64,000 nucleotides of DNA, from NCBI GenBank assembly GCA_963761905.1, contig CAVXIQ010000001.1, positions 124,001 through 188,000 of the forward strand, given 5' to 3'. The stretch is from Gaiellasilicea sp963761905. GTDB lineage: Bacteria; Actinomycetota; Thermoleophilia; Gaiellales; Gaiellaceae. The notes under the pieces were generated by a model, which saw only the letters and a list, made by a program, of their open reading frames with translations, did no database searches and was not told the origin of the DNA. Both the position numbers and the translations under genes were made by a program. Shown here piece after piece: positions 8,595-17,974 of the stretch. Numbering within the stretch: the first letter of the stretch is position 1; every line of letters starts with the position of its first letter.

Positions 8595-8951
8595 TTGGAT
8601 GAGGTCGTGGTCACGATCGACGACGTGCGCGCGGTGGCGCGGACGCTGCCGCGCTCGACCGAGGCGTTCGTGCGCGGTCGCGTCAAGTTCCGGGTCGGCC
8701 GGATCGTCTACCTCGCCTTCGCCCGAGACGAGACCCTGCTGGGGTTCGCGTTCCCGAAGGAATGGCGCGACGCGCTCGTCGCGACGGAGCCGGAGAAGTT
8801 CATGCTCCCGCGGGATTCCGACCTCCGTTACAACTGGGCGGTCGTGAGGCTGGCGGCGATCGACGCGGTGGAGATGCGGGAGCTCGTGATCGACGCGTGG
8901 GCGATGGTGGTGCCCCGAAGCGTCGCGGCCGCCTACGCCGAGCGCGGCTGA
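8595..8951 (+). CDS. MmcQ/YjbR family protein
   Basis: 118 residues with the YjbR/CyaY-like fold: VRAVARTLPRSTEAF at the start, KFRVGRIVYLAFARDETLLGF, then FPKEWRDALVATEPEKF and LRYNWAVVRLAAIDAVEMRELVIDAW. DNA-binding is proposed for the family, but the role is not established. The TTG start at 8595 is uncertain; GTG 8607 is an alternative. The 3' end overlaps the opposing decarboxylase by 19 bases. Confidence 0.85.
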   Translation: MDEVVVTIDDVRAVARTLPRSTEAFVRGRVKFRVGRIVYLAFARDETLLGFAFPKEWRDALVATEPEKFMLPRDSDLRYNWAVVRLAAIDAVEMRELVIDAWAMVVPRSVAAAYAERG

Positions 8952-10398
8952 CCCATCTCGTCGCCGAGCGCGACGACCGCCGCGACGAGCCCGTCGACGT
9001 GCTCCTCGTTCGTGCGGGCGTTGATGTAGCACGGCCGGATCACGTAGATCCCGCCGACGAAGGTCGAGCTCGGCGCGTACGGCGTCTCGCGCACCAGGCG
9101 GCGCAACAGGGCGGCGTTGAAGGCGTTGAGGTCGTCGATCCCGGGGGCGGCGTAGCGGAAGCAGCAGATCGAGAGCACGGGCTCGGTGATCAGCTCGAGC
9201 CGCTCGTGCTGCCGCACGAGCTCGGCCACCCGCCGGGCATAGTCGTTGTCGCGGCGGATCCGTGCCTGCACGCCCTCGCGCCCGAGCTCGCGGATCACGC
9301 TCCAGACGACGACCCCGCGCGACGGCGACGAGAGCTCGACGGCGAAGTCCGCATACGGGATGCCCAAGCTGTCGAGGGACGTCAGCACCTCGCCGGAGTC
9401 GCCGAACACGGCTTCGAGATACGGGGCGGGCTCCTGGGTGAAGGCACGGTGGAGGATCGAGCGGTCGCGGACGAACGTCGCGGCGATTCCGACCGGCGCG
9501 CCAAGCCACTTGTGCGGGTCGACGATTGCCGAGTCGGCGAGCTCGAGCCCGTCGTAGAGCTCTGCGATCCGGCCGTCCAGCCGGCCAAGGAGCCCGTAGG
9601 CGCCGTCGACGTGGTACCAGGCGCCGTGCTCGCGCGCGAGCTCGCCCGCCTCGCCGAGCGGATCGATCGCGCCGGTGCTCGTCGTCCCCGCCGTGGAGAC
9701 GACTGCCACCGGCAGCACGCCGTTCGACACGTCCTCCTCGAGCGCGCGCCGCAGCAGGTCGACGCGCATTCGCTGCTGTTCGTCGGTCGCGATCAGGCGG
9801 ACGCGGGAGCGTCCGATCCCGAGCACGGCAGCCGATCGCGGCACGGTGTGATGCGACTCGGCCGAGGCATAGACGGCAAGCTCCCTGCCACCGAGGCCGT
9901 CGGCCGCCGGGTCGATCCCCGCCTGCTCGAGCGCCCACTGCCGCGCCGCCCCGAGCGCGACGAGGTTCGCGACCGAGCCGCCGCTCGAGTAGACGCCCTG
10001 CATCCGGCCCCCATCGCACAGCGAAGCCCGCACAGCTCGGCGAGCCAGTCGAGCGAGAGCTCTTCGAGCAAGTTGAACGCGGTGATCGTGTAGCGCTGGG
10101 GCGCAGCGACGGAGGCGGCGGCGGAAGCGACCACCGCAACGGTGTCCGGGCCGGTCGTGATCCACGACGAGAAGCCCGGCGCCGCCATCCGCGCGCCGTT
10201 CGGAATCACCGTCTCAGCGAGCTCGTCGACGACGGCCTGGGCGCCGATCCCCTGCTCCGGCAGAGGACGCTCGAGCGCGCTCGACCAGGCGTCGCGGCGC
10301 CTGACGGCATCGCCGTCGCGAAACTCGAGGAAGCGGTCGAGCTCGGCGCCGATCCGGGCGAGGTGCAGGCCGACGTTCCCGACCTCGGAGCGCTGCAT
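8933..10398 (-). CDS. PLP-dependent group II decarboxylase (aromatic/tyrosine decarboxylase-like), frameshifted
   Basis: About 488 codons in two frames joined near 10005-10025. The N-terminal frame has PGFSSWITTGPDTVAVVAS (substrate pocket) and LDWLAELCGL; the C-terminal frame has SSGGSVANLVALGAAR (phosphate binding), the HVDGAYG aspartate for the PLP nitrogen and PHKWLG with the Schiff-base lysine. This is the aromatic-L-amino-acid / glutamate decarboxylase fold; the exact amino acid is unknown. The break (net -1 or +2) is probably a sequence error since all active-site parts survive. Confidence 0.85.
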
Positions 10399-10401
10399 GT
10401 T

Positions 10402-10427
10402 CCGGCTAGCCCGATCCCGCTAGCCGG
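10402..10427. terminator. 9-bp perfect inverted repeat between gloA and the decarboxylase
   Basis: CCGGCTAGC (10402-10410) and GCTAGCCGG (10419-10427) flank an 8-base loop. It overlaps the gloA stop and sits just upstream of the decarboxylase start; it could end the gloA transcript or be an operator. Confidence 0.45.
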
Positions 10428-10797
10428 GGCTGGGCTCGATCAGCTCGATCCGGTAACCGTCCGGATCGCGGACGAAGCAGAGCAGCGAGCCGCCCTCGCG
10501 GAGTCGGTAGGGCGGGCGCTCCGGCTCGATCCCCTGCTCGGCGAGGCCGGCGAGGGTCTGCTCCATGTCCTCGACGGTGAGCGCGATGTGCCCGTAGCCC
10601 GTGCCGAGCTCGTAGGAGTCGACGCCGTGGTTGTAGGTCAGCTCGAGCTGGTCGCCGGCGCCGGGCAGGCCGAGGAAGACGTTGATCGCCTCCTCGCGAA
10701 TCGGCATCCGCCGTCGCTCCTCGAAGCCGAGCGCGGTGTAGAAGGCGACCGAGCGGTCGATCTCCGCGATCCGGTAGCAGGTGTGGATCAGCTCCAC
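10420..10797 (-). CDS. gloA: Lactoylglutathione lyase-like glyoxalase I
   Basis: 125-residue single-domain VOC protein. HTCYRIAEIDRSVAFYTALGFEERRRM and GTGYGHIALTVEDMEQT place metal ligands His5 and the later His, with Glu in VFLG/QLELTYNHG and in FVRDPDGYRIELIE; this is the GloA arrangement for converting hemithioacetals of methylglyoxal. The thiol in actinobacteria may not be glutathione. GTG start with TAAGGT 6 nt upstream (10804-10809). Confidence 0.85.
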   Translation of the reverse strand: MELIHTCYRIAEIDRSVAFYTALGFEERRRMPIREEAINVFLGLPGAGDQLELTYNHGVDSYELGTGYGHIALTVEDMEQTLAGLAEQGIEPERPPYRLREGGSLLCFVRDPDGYRIELIEPSPG

Positions 10798-10803
10798 GAT
10801 CCG

Positions 10804-10809
10804 ACCTTA
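10804..10809 (-). promoter_or_regulatory. Putative -10 box TAAGGT of a leaderless gene
   Basis: Minus strand, 6 nt before the gloA GTG at 10797. Confidence 0.4.
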
Positions 10810-11322
10810 GCCGCTCTCGGTCAGGTCTTCGGCGATCAGCGCGTAGCAGACGCTGTCGACCCAGCCGTCGCCGCGGCGGTACGCCTTTCGCTTGACGCCC
10901 TCGCGGACGAAGCCGGCTCGCTCGGCGTGGCGCTGGGCTCGCTCGTTGAAGCCGTAGACCTCGAGCTCGAGCCGGTGGAAGCCGAGCTCGAGGATCAACA
11001 GGCGCTGGAGGAGACGCGCGGCTTCGTCGGCGAGCCGGCGGCCGCGGAAGCGAGGGTGGATCGCGAGCCCACCGAGGTGCGCGATTCGGCTCCGCTCGTT
11101 CGCTCGCTCCCAGGCGCTCACGCCCGCCGGCTCACCGTCAACTTCGATCAGCATCACGCCGCCCGAACCGGGCTCCGCCTCGAAGCGCTCGAGATCGGCG
11201 AGGACGTTTTCGCGGTCGTAGCGCCCGGCCGCCGCCAGCCAGGGACGCACGTCGTCGTCGGCATAGAGCTCGGTGACGAAGTCGAGGTCGGCGCTCGTCG
11301 CGCGGCGGATCGTGACGCTCAC
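10807..11322 (-). CDS. GNAT N-acetyltransferase
   Basis: 171 residues; RimI/RimJ-like GNAT with ATSADLDFVTELY at the start, acetyl-CoA loop LAIHPRFRGRRLADEAARLL and the C-terminal YGFNERAQRHAERAGFVREGVKRKAY typical of enzymes modifying amino groups on proteins or small molecules. GTG 11322 overlaps the TGA of the upstream EamA gene (GTGA). A much longer minus-strand open frame reaching 12222 exists only because the EamA gene is frameshifted into this frame. Confidence 0.9.
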   Translation of the reverse strand: MSVTIRRATSADLDFVTELYADDDVRPWLAAAGRYDRENVLADLERFEAEPGSGGVMLIEVDGEPAGVSAWERANERSRIAHLGGLAIHPRFRGRRLADEAARLLQRLLILELGFHRLELEVYGFNERAQRHAERAGFVREGVKRKAYRRGDGWVDSVCYALIAEDLTESG

Positions 11323-12222
11323 GTCCGCACCGGGTCGGCCGCGCGACGAGGTCGGCGAAGCGTTCCGGACGCGATCGCGACACCGGCCAGAATGAGAGCG
11401 CCACCGATCAGCATCGTCGCGGTGATCGCCTCGTCGAGGATCAGCGCCCCGTAGACGATCGCGAAGGCCGGCATCAGGTACGTGACGAGCGCGAGCCGCG
11501 CCGAGCCGTAGAGCGCGAGCGTGCGGAAGAGGACGAGCTGGGCGAGCGCCGTGCCGACGAGCGAGAGCGCGAGCACCGACGCGATCGCCTCCACGCTCGG
11601 CACCTCCGTCAGGAAGCTGGAAGAGCGCGAGCGGAAGCAGGATCAGCCCGCCCGCGAGCATCGAGCCGGTTGCCAGCACGGGGCCGGCCGTGCCCGAGAC
11701 CGCCTTCTGCCCGTAGACCCCCGCCCCCGCGTAGGAGATCGAGGAAAGGACGATCGCGAGCGCGCCTGTGACGGCGATCCAGCCGCCGCCAGGGTCGACG
11801 CCCGTGACGACGACGACGCCGAGGATCCCGACCCCGAGCCCCGCCGCGCGCGTCGCGCTCAGCCGCTCGTGGGGGAGGAATCGGAGCACGAGCAGCGCGT
11901 TGAAGATCGGCACCGACGCCTGAACCACGGCGGCGAGGCCGGAGTCGATGTGCTTCTCGCCCCAGGCGATCAGCCAGAACGGCAGGGCCGCGTTGAGAAC
12001 GCCGAGGACGAGGCAGTGCCGCCAGGCTGTTCGGAGCTCGGCGCCCGCGCGGCTCCAGCCCATCCGCAGACCCAGGTAGAGCCCGAGGACGGCGGCCGCG
12101 AGCAACGTCCGCGCGGCCATCATCGGAGCGGGCTCGATCTCGTCGACCGCGACCTTGATGAAGAGGTAGGAAGCGCCCCAGACTGCCGCCAGCAGCAGGA
12201 TGTTCGGCCAGTAGCCGCGCAT
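11319..12222 (-). CDS. EamA/DMT-family transporter, frameshifted
   Basis: About 300 residues, ten predicted membrane helices of the drug/metabolite exporter family in two EamA repeats. The first frame covers WPNILLLAAVWGASYLFIKVAV through LLPLALFQLPDGG; at about 11605 the frame shifts by +1 and continues as ALSLVGTALAQLVLFRTLALYG to ILAGVAIASGTLRRP. Substrate unknown; family members export amino acids or metabolites. Paralog immediately upstream (12224-13090) and third copy at 39963. ATG lies 1 base from the stop of that paralog, so the two are co-transcribed. Confidence 0.85.
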
Positions 12223-12223
12223 C

Positions 12224-13090
12224 TCAGGAAGCTACCGGCGTGCGCCTCGTTCCCAGCGCCACCCCGGCGAGCACGAGCGCCAGCCCGACGAGCGCGAGCG
12301 CGGAGATCTCCTCGTCGAGCAGGACCGCGCCGTAGACGAGCGCGAGCGAGGGCACGAGGTAGGTGACGAGGATCGCGCGCGAGGCGCCTGCACCGGCGAT
12401 CAGCCCGAAGTAGAGGAGATAGGCGATCGCGGTGGCGCCGACGCCGAGGAAGAGCAGCGCGGCCAGCGTCTCCCAGCCGAACGAGCTCGCGTTCGCCGCC
12501 CCGAACGGCAGCGCGAAGCCAGTCGCGAAGCAGAGGCTGCCGAAGGCGACGAGCTCCGGGCGCAGTCCCACGAACCGCCGCCCGGCGTAGAGGCCGCCCA
12601 GGGCGTAGCAGATCGTGGCGCCGACGACGGCGAGCGAGCCCCACACCGCGCGCTCGCCGCCGCCGGGCTCGAAGCCGACGAGGGCGACGATGCCGATGAA
12701 GCCGAGCATGATCCCGACCAGGCGAAGACCGGTGGCGCGCTGGGTCGGGTCGACCCCGATCGCGAAGACGGCGACGAAGATCGGCGCGGAGGCGTTCAGG
12801 ATCGCCGCGAGCCCGGAGTCGATGTACTGCTGGCCCCACGTGATCAGGAAGAACGGGAACGCGGTGTTGAACGCGCCCATGAGCGCGAGCGGGGCGAGGT
12901 AGTCGCGCAGCTGCCCGAAGCCGTGGCCTCGGATCGCGATGTAGATCCCCAGGGTGAGCGCGCCGGCCGCGATCCGGAACAGGATCACCGCGCTCGGCGC
13001 CAGCTCGCGGAGCGCGATCTCGATGAAGAGAAACGAGACGCCCCAGACGCTGGCGAGCGCGAGCAGCATCAGGATGTGGCGGCGGCTCAC
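12224..13090 (-). CDS. EamA/DMT-family transporter
   Basis: 288-residue intact two-repeat EamA transporter with ten hydrophobic segments (for example HILMLLALASVWGVSFLFIEIAL and ALVGLALVLAGVALG at the end). Substrate not predictable. I start at GTG 13090 (VSRRHILML), which gives the normal short cytoplasmic N-terminus; a TTG at 13102 is the alternative. First gene of a three-gene operon with 11319 and 10807, divergent from purL. Confidence 0.9.
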   Translation of the reverse strand: MSRRHILMLLALASVWGVSFLFIEIALRELAPSAVILFRIAAGALTLGIYIAIRGHGFGQLRDYLAPLALMGAFNTAFPFFLITWGQQYIDSGLAAILNASAPIFVAVFAIGVDPTQRATGLRLVGIMLGFIGIVALVGFEPGGGERAVWGSLAVVGATICYALGGLYAGRRFVGLRPELVAFGSLCFATGFALPFGAANASSFGWETLAALLFLGVGATAIAYLLYFGLIAGAGASRAILVTYLVPSLALVYGAVLLDEEISALALVGLALVLAGVALGTRRTPVAS

Positions 13091-13134
13091 CCTTGTTCCC
13101 AACGCGCATGCCGTCGTCGGGCTTCCCCGTTACA

Positions 13135-15228
13135 GTGACTCACCTGGCTTCCGTCGCGGAACAGCCCGTCCACCGAGCGCTCGGTCTCACCGACGGAGAG
13201 CTCGCGCGCATCGTCGAGCTGCTCGAGCGCGAGCCGAACCACTTCGAGCTGGCCGTCTTCTCGCTGCTCTGGTCCGAGCACTGCGGCTACAAGCATTCGG
13301 CGCTCCTCCTGAAGCGATTGCCCTCGACGGGTAAACGTGTCCTCCAGGGCCCAGGTGAGAACGCGGGCGTGATCGACCTCGGCGAGGGCGAGGCGGTCTG
13401 CTTCAAGGTCGAGAGCCACAACCATCCCTCCGCGGTGGAGCCGTTCCAGGGAGCCGCGACGGGTGTCGGCGGGATCCTCCGCGACATCATCGCGATGGGT
13501 GCTCGCCCGATCGCGCTGCTCGACGGGCTTCGCTTCGCCGACGGCGATCCGCGCTTCGACCGCGCGGTCGCCGGGATCGGCGCCTACGGGAACTCGGTGG
13601 GCGTGCCGACGGTCGGCGGCGAGGCGGTGTTCGACGACGCGTACGCCGACAACGTGCTCGTGAACGCGATGTGCGTCGGGCTCCTCCCGGCCGACCGGAT
13701 CGCCACGGCCGGCGCGAGCGGCCCCGGCAACCTCGTCGTTGTCTTCGGCGCCACCACCGGGCGCGACGGGATCGGCGGCGCGTCCGTGCTCGCGAGCGCC
13801 GAGCTCGGCGAGGACGACGCCGACAAGCGGCCGAGCGTCCAGGTGGGCGATCCCTTCACGGGCAAGAAGCTGATCGAGGTGTCGGTCGAGCTCGTCGAGG
13901 GCGGCCTCGTCGAGTCGCTTCAGGACTGCGGCGCCGCCGGGCTCGCGTCGTCGCTCTCCGAGATGGCGCGCGAGACGGGGATCGACCTCGAGCTCGACCG
14001 GGTGCCGCTCCGCGAGGAGGGGATGGAGCCGTGGGAGGTGATGATCTCCGAGAGCCAGGAGCGGATGGTCGCCGTGGTTCGGCCGCAGATGCTCGCCGCG
14101 GTCGGGGCGCTCTGCGCGCGCTGGGAGCTGCACCACGCCGTGATCGGCGAGGTCACGGACTCAGGCCTCCTGCGCGCTCTCTGGGAGGGCGAGGTCGTGG
14201 GCGAGATCCCCGCGCGTCTCCTCACCGATGAGTGCCCGCGCTACCGGATCGAGCCGCATCCGCGGCCCCGTCCGAACCCCGGTCTCACCGAGCTGGACGC
14301 GCCGGCCCTGCCGACGGCGCTCCTCGAATTGCTTGGCTCCCCGAACATCCGGAGCCGCATGCCGATCTACCGCCGCTACGACCATCTCGTCGGCTCGCGC
14401 ACGGTGCGCCGCCCGGGGCTGGACGCCGCCGTGCTGCGCCTGCGGCCCGGATATCGCGGGCTCGCGGTCTCGCTCGACGGCCAGGGCCGGCTGACGAGCC
14501 TCGATCCGCGCACCGGCGGGGCGCTCGCGGTGCTCGAGGCGGCGCGCAACGTGGCCTGCGCCGGCGGCGAGCCGCTCGGCCTCACCGACTGCCTCAACTT
14601 CGGCAACCCCGAGAAGCCGGAGGTCGCCTGGGAGCTGACCGAGGCGATCGAGGGGATGGCCCTCGCCTGCGAGGCGCTGCGCGTGCCGATCGTCTCCGGC
14701 AACGTGTCGCTCTACAACGAGACGGACGGGCGCGCGATCCACCCGACGCCGGTGGTCGGCTGCGTGGGGCTCGTCCCGGACGTCCGCGCCGCTCCGTCGG
14801 CCTGGCGCGAGGGCGACGTGATCCTGCTCGCGAGCGCCTCGCCGGTGTCGCTCGCCGGCTCCGAGTATCAGGCGCGCTACGGCGAGGTCGGCGGCACGCT
14901 GCCGCAGCTCGAGCTCACCGCCGAGGCCGCGTTGGTCGAGTTCCTCTGGCGAGCAGCGCCCTCCTGTTCGCTCCTGCACGACGCCTCCGACGGTGGGCTT
15001 GCCGTCGCGCTCGCCGAGGCCGCGATCTGGAGCGGGCTCGGCGCCGACGTCGAGGTGCCCGAGGACGCGCGGGCGTGGTTCGGCGAGGGCGGGGGACAGG
15101 GGGTGCTCGCCTGCGCGCCGGAGCAGGTCGACCGGCTCGGCGGCGTCCCGCTGCGCGAGCTCGGCGTTGTCGGCGGCGACTCGCTCCTCGGGATCCCCAT
15201 CACAGACCTCGCGGAGGCGTTCGGCTGA
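13135..15228 (+). CDS. purL: Phosphoribosylformylglycinamidine synthase subunit PurL
   Basis: 697-residue small-type PurL, the ATP-dependent synthase that works with PurS and PurQ. Family segments: FSLLWSEHCGYKHS, VCFKVESHNHPSAVEPFQGAATGVGGILRD (first ATP half), GNVSLYNE and SLLHDASDGGLAVALAEAA in the second half. GTG 13135 gives the usual VTHLASVAEQPVHRALGL start; TTG 13093 and ATG 13108 are in frame upstream. A TACAGT at 13131-13136 overlaps this start, which is odd if transcription is leaderless. Stop overlaps the purF start (TGATG). Confidence 0.97.
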   Translation: MTHLASVAEQPVHRALGLTDGELARIVELLEREPNHFELAVFSLLWSEHCGYKHSALLLKRLPSTGKRVLQGPGENAGVIDLGEGEAVCFKVESHNHPSAVEPFQGAATGVGGILRDIIAMGARPIALLDGLRFADGDPRFDRAVAGIGAYGNSVGVPTVGGEAVFDDAYADNVLVNAMCVGLLPADRIATAGASGPGNLVVVFGATTGRDGIGGASVLASAELGEDDADKRPSVQVGDPFTGKKLIEVSVELVEGGLVESLQDCGAAGLASSLSEMARETGIDLELDRVPLREEGMEPWEVMISESQERMVAVVRPQMLAAVGALCARWELHHAVIGEVTDSGLLRALWEGEVVGEIPARLLTDECPRYRIEPHPRPRPNPGLTELDAPALPTALLELLGSPNIRSRMPIYRRYDHLVGSRTVRRPGLDAAVLRLRPGYRGLAVSLDGQGRLTSLDPRTGGALAVLEAARNVACAGGEPLGLTDCLNFGNPEKPEVAWELTEAIEGMALACEALRVPIVSGNVSLYNETDGRAIHPTPVVGCVGLVPDVRAAPSAWREGDVILLASASPVSLAGSEYQARYGEVGGTLPQLELTAEAALVEFLWRAAPSCSLLHDASDGGLAVALAEAAIWSGLGADVEVPEDARAWFGEGGGQGVLACAPEQVDRLGGVPLRELGVVGGDSLLGIPITDLAEAFG

Positions 15229-16628
15229 TGTGCGGCGTCTTCGGGATCCGCTCGAGCGACCGCGACGTGGCGCGGCTCACCTACTTCGGCCTCTTCGCGC
15301 TCCAGCACCGCGGCCAGGAGTCTGCGGGGATCGCCGTCTCGAACGGCGGTCGGCTGACCGTGCTCCGCGAGATGGGGCTCGTCGCGCACGTCTTCGACGA
15401 GGAGAAGCTGCAGGCGCTGCCCGGCGACGTCGCGATCGGCCACGCCCGCTACTCGACGACCGGCTCGAGCCGGTGGTCGAACGCGCAGCCGCTCGTCCAG
15501 CACGGGCGCGCCCGCACCGTCGCGCTCGGACACAACGGCAACTTGACGAACTCGAGCGAGTTGCGCGCCTCCCTCGCGGCGGAGCGGATCGCGCTCGGCA
15601 CGACGTCCGACACCGAGGCGATCGGGGCGCTGATCGCGCACGACGACTCGCCGCTGCCGGAGGCGGTCGCCCGCGCGATGGCCCGGCTCGAGGGCGCCTA
15701 CTCGGTCGTCCTCCTGTCCGAGGGGAAGCTCGTCGGCTTCCGCGACCCGCACGGGATCCGGCCGCTTGCCCTCGGCCGCCTCGCGAACGAGCAGGGCGGC
15801 GACGACTGGGTCCTCGCGTCGGAGACCTGCGCGCTCGACCTGATCGGCGCCCGCTTCGAGCGCGAGGTGCGCCCCGGCGAGGTGGTCACGATCACGGAGG
15901 ACGGGCTCGAGTCGCTGCAGGCGCTGCCGGAAGGCCGCCAGGCGCTCTGCATCTTCGAGCACGTCTACTTCGCCAGGCCCGACTCGACGCTCGCGGGCTC
16001 CGAGGTGCACGGCGTCCGCCTCCGGATGGGCGAGCGGCTCGCCGCCGAGGCGCCCGTCGAGGCAGACCTCGTGATGCCGATTCCCGACTCCGGCACGCCC
16101 GCCGCCGTCGGCTACGCGCGCGCCTCGGGAATCCCGTTCACCGAGGGGCTGATCAAGAACCGCTACGTCGGCCGGACCTTCATCGAGCCCGACCAGGGGC
16201 TGCGCGAGCAGGGGATCAAGCTCAAGTTCAACCCGCTCGCGGAGGTGCGGGGCAAGCGGCTCGTGATCATCGACGACTCGATCGTTCGCGGCTCGACGAC
16301 ACGCCAGCTCGTCGCGATGCTCGTCGATGCCGGCGCGAAAGAGGTGCACGTGCGGATCTCCTCGCCGCCGATCGTGTCGCCCTGCTACTACGGGATCGAC
16401 TTCGCGGACGTCGAGCAGCTCGCAGCGACGCACCGCACGCCCGAGGAGCTGTGCGAGCTGATCGGCGCCACCTCGCTCCACCACCTCTCGCTCGAGGGGA
16501 TGCAGGCGGCGACGCGCCTGCCCGAGCAGTCGGTCTGCCGCGCCTGCTTCACGCGCTCGTATCCGACGCGGGTGCCGCTCGAGCAGAACGTGGCGAAGCT
16601 CCGGTTCGAGTCGGCCCCATTGCGCTAA
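15228..16628 (+). CDS. purF: Amidophosphoribosyltransferase
   Basis: 466 residues; first committed purine step, PRPP plus glutamine to phosphoribosylamine. Cys2 follows the initiator Met directly (MCGVFGI), so unlike the B. subtilis enzyme there is no propeptide to cleave. The PRPP loop is VIIDDSIVRGSTTRQ near residue 345. Cysteines in ALCIFEHVY, IVSPCYYGID and SVCRACF match the [4Fe-4S] ligands of the oxygen-sensitive Bacillus type. ATG overlaps the purL stop by one base; the TAA overlaps the opposing anti-sigma gene stop. Confidence 0.97.
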   Translation: MCGVFGIRSSDRDVARLTYFGLFALQHRGQESAGIAVSNGGRLTVLREMGLVAHVFDEEKLQALPGDVAIGHARYSTTGSSRWSNAQPLVQHGRARTVALGHNGNLTNSSELRASLAAERIALGTTSDTEAIGALIAHDDSPLPEAVARAMARLEGAYSVVLLSEGKLVGFRDPHGIRPLALGRLANEQGGDDWVLASETCALDLIGARFEREVRPGEVVTITEDGLESLQALPEGRQALCIFEHVYFARPDSTLAGSEVHGVRLRMGERLAAEAPVEADLVMPIPDSGTPAAVGYARASGIPFTEGLIKNRYVGRTFIEPDQGLREQGIKLKFNPLAEVRGKRLVIIDDSIVRGSTTRQLVAMLVDAGAKEVHVRISSPPIVSPCYYGIDFADVEQLAATHRTPEELCELIGATSLHHLSLEGMQAATRLPEQSVCRACFTRSYPTRVPLEQNVAKLRFESAPLR

Positions 16629-17023
16629 TGCAGCTCGAGGTCGAACCAGACGCGGTGCTCGCCTGAGCGGGTGACGCCCCAGCGGTCGGCGAGCGAGTCG
16701 AGCAGTGCGAGCCCGCGACCGGACGTCGCCTCCGCGTCGGGCATCGAGATCGCGGTCGGATCGAAGCCCTCGCCCTCGTCGCCGATCTCGACGTGCACGC
16801 AGTCGTCGCGCACCTGGAGCTCGAGTGTGATCCGGTCTCCCTCGCCCCCGTACTTGATCCCGTTCGCGAGCAGCTCGCTGACGAGGACGCGGACGGCGAA
16901 CTGCGCCTCGGGGAAGTTGCTCAGCGCGTCCACGTGCTCGACCGCGCGCCGCGCGTCGAGGAGCGCCGAGGTGTCGGCGGGGAACGAGAGCTCGAGCGAC
17001 TGCGGCTGAATCCGGTCGGCCAT
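16625..17023 (-). CDS. RsbW-type anti-sigma regulatory factor / serine kinase
   Basis: 132-residue GHKL ATPase of the anti-sigma factor class. N-box VLVSELLANGIKYG, G1-box EIGDEGEGFDP and G2-box GRGLALLDSLADRWG are all present. Such proteins hold stress sigma factors and phosphorylate anti-anti-sigma partners; no sigma factor or STAS protein lies beside it, so its target is elsewhere. Convergent with purF, sharing CTAA. Confidence 0.9.
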   Translation of the reverse strand: MADRIQPQSLELSFPADTSALLDARRAVEHVDALSNFPEAQFAVRVLVSELLANGIKYGGEGDRITLELQVRDDCVHVEIGDEGEGFDPTAISMPDAEATSGRGLALLDSLADRWGVTRSGEHRVWFDLELH

Positions 17024-17072
17024 GTCTACACAACCCCTCTCGGCGGCGAAGGGGTACGCGTGACAGAGCGGG

Positions 17073-17933
17073 CTAGCGCCGATCGACGAGTTGCTCAGCG
17101 CGTCCGTAGCGGACGGCGCGACGCACGGCCCGCGGGTCGAGCCCCCGTTCGAGCAGCTCCTGCCGCACCTCGCCCTCGCGCGCGAGGCGGAGGAAGAGGA
17201 GCGCCAGCGCAGCGATCGTGACGAGCGAGCCCTCGAGCATCATCACCGCCCCCGCGTGACCCTGGTCGCGGAGCGGCGAGATCCCCCAGAGCTCGTCGCC
17301 GGCGGCGTAGATCCCGTAGAAGACGGCGCCGGACCAGAGGAAGATGTTGCCGAGCACGGTCTCGACGAGGCGGACAACGGCGATGTAGCCGAGCTTGGCG
17401 CCGGTACCGAACCACTCGGGAGCGGGCAGCGTCTCCAGCACCGGTAGCCACATCACGAGGCCCGCGGAGAAGAACGCGATGTGCTCGAGCGCGTGGACCG
17501 AGCTGTGCCGCACGGCCGCCTCGTAGAGGAACGGCAGGTGCCAGAGGTAGAGATTGACGGCCCAGAGCGGGAGCGCGACGAGCGGGTTGGCGAGCACGCG
17601 CAAGCGCTCGACCGGCCGAAGCGCCAGCAGCGGCCGCAGGATCGGGCCGGTCGAGCCGGCGAGCAGGCAGAGCGGCGCGAGATCGCCGATCAGCACGTGC
17701 TGGAGCATGTGGAAGCTGAAGAGCTCCTCCTCGCCGATCGCGGCGATCGGCGACGCAAAGGCGAGCAGCAGGAGCGCGATCCCCGTCGCGAAGACGAGGA
17801 CGCGCCAGGTCGGAACCGGGGTGCCGCGAGAACGAAGCGTCCGCGCCCGCATCCCGTAGGCGAGCGCCAGCAGGAGCACCGGCACGAGCTGGAGCGGGTC
17901 GAGCGTCCAGCTCGTCAGGAGCGAGGGCTGCAT
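17073..17933 (-). CDS. ctaG: Cytochrome c oxidase assembly factor CtaG (caa3-type)
   Basis: 286-residue integral membrane protein of the Bacillus CtaG family, with about seven hydrophobic helices. Conserved His-containing segments FSFHMLQHVLIGDLAP and LYLWHLPFLYEAAVRHSSVHALEHIAFF could bind copper, consistent with a role in CuB insertion into oxidase subunit I; the biochemical role is known mainly from B. subtilis. No oxidase subunits are nearby. ATG has TAGAGT 6 nt upstream (17940-17945). Confidence 0.9.
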   Translation of the reverse strand: MQPSLLTSWTLDPLQLVPVLLLALAYGMRARTLRSRGTPVPTWRVLVFATGIALLLLAFASPIAAIGEEELFSFHMLQHVLIGDLAPLCLLAGSTGPILRPLLALRPVERLRVLANPLVALPLWAVNLYLWHLPFLYEAAVRHSSVHALEHIAFFSAGLVMWLPVLETLPAPEWFGTGAKLGYIAVVRLVETVLGNIFLWSGAVFYGIYAAGDELWGISPLRDQGHAGAVMMLEGSLVTIAALALLFLRLAREGEVRQELLERGLDPRAVRRAVRYGRAEQLVDRR

Positions 17934-17939
17934 CGCTCC

Positions 17940-17967
17940 ACTCTAGAATCACGTCCCCCTCTAGGAT
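17940..17967. promoter_or_regulatory. Divergent -10 pair for ctaG and the 17975 gene
   Basis: TAGAGT (minus, 17940-17945) lies 6 nt from the ctaG ATG; TAGGAT (plus, 17962-17967) lies 7 nt from the GTG at 17975. Their 22-base offset puts each box where the other promoter would need its -35. Confidence 0.45.
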
Positions 17968-17974
17968 CGGGCCC

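Noticed and set aside
14877..17033. A 718-codon minus-strand frame opposite purL and purF
   Set aside because: Shadow of two diagnostic purine genes; its C-terminal part only repeats antisense composition.
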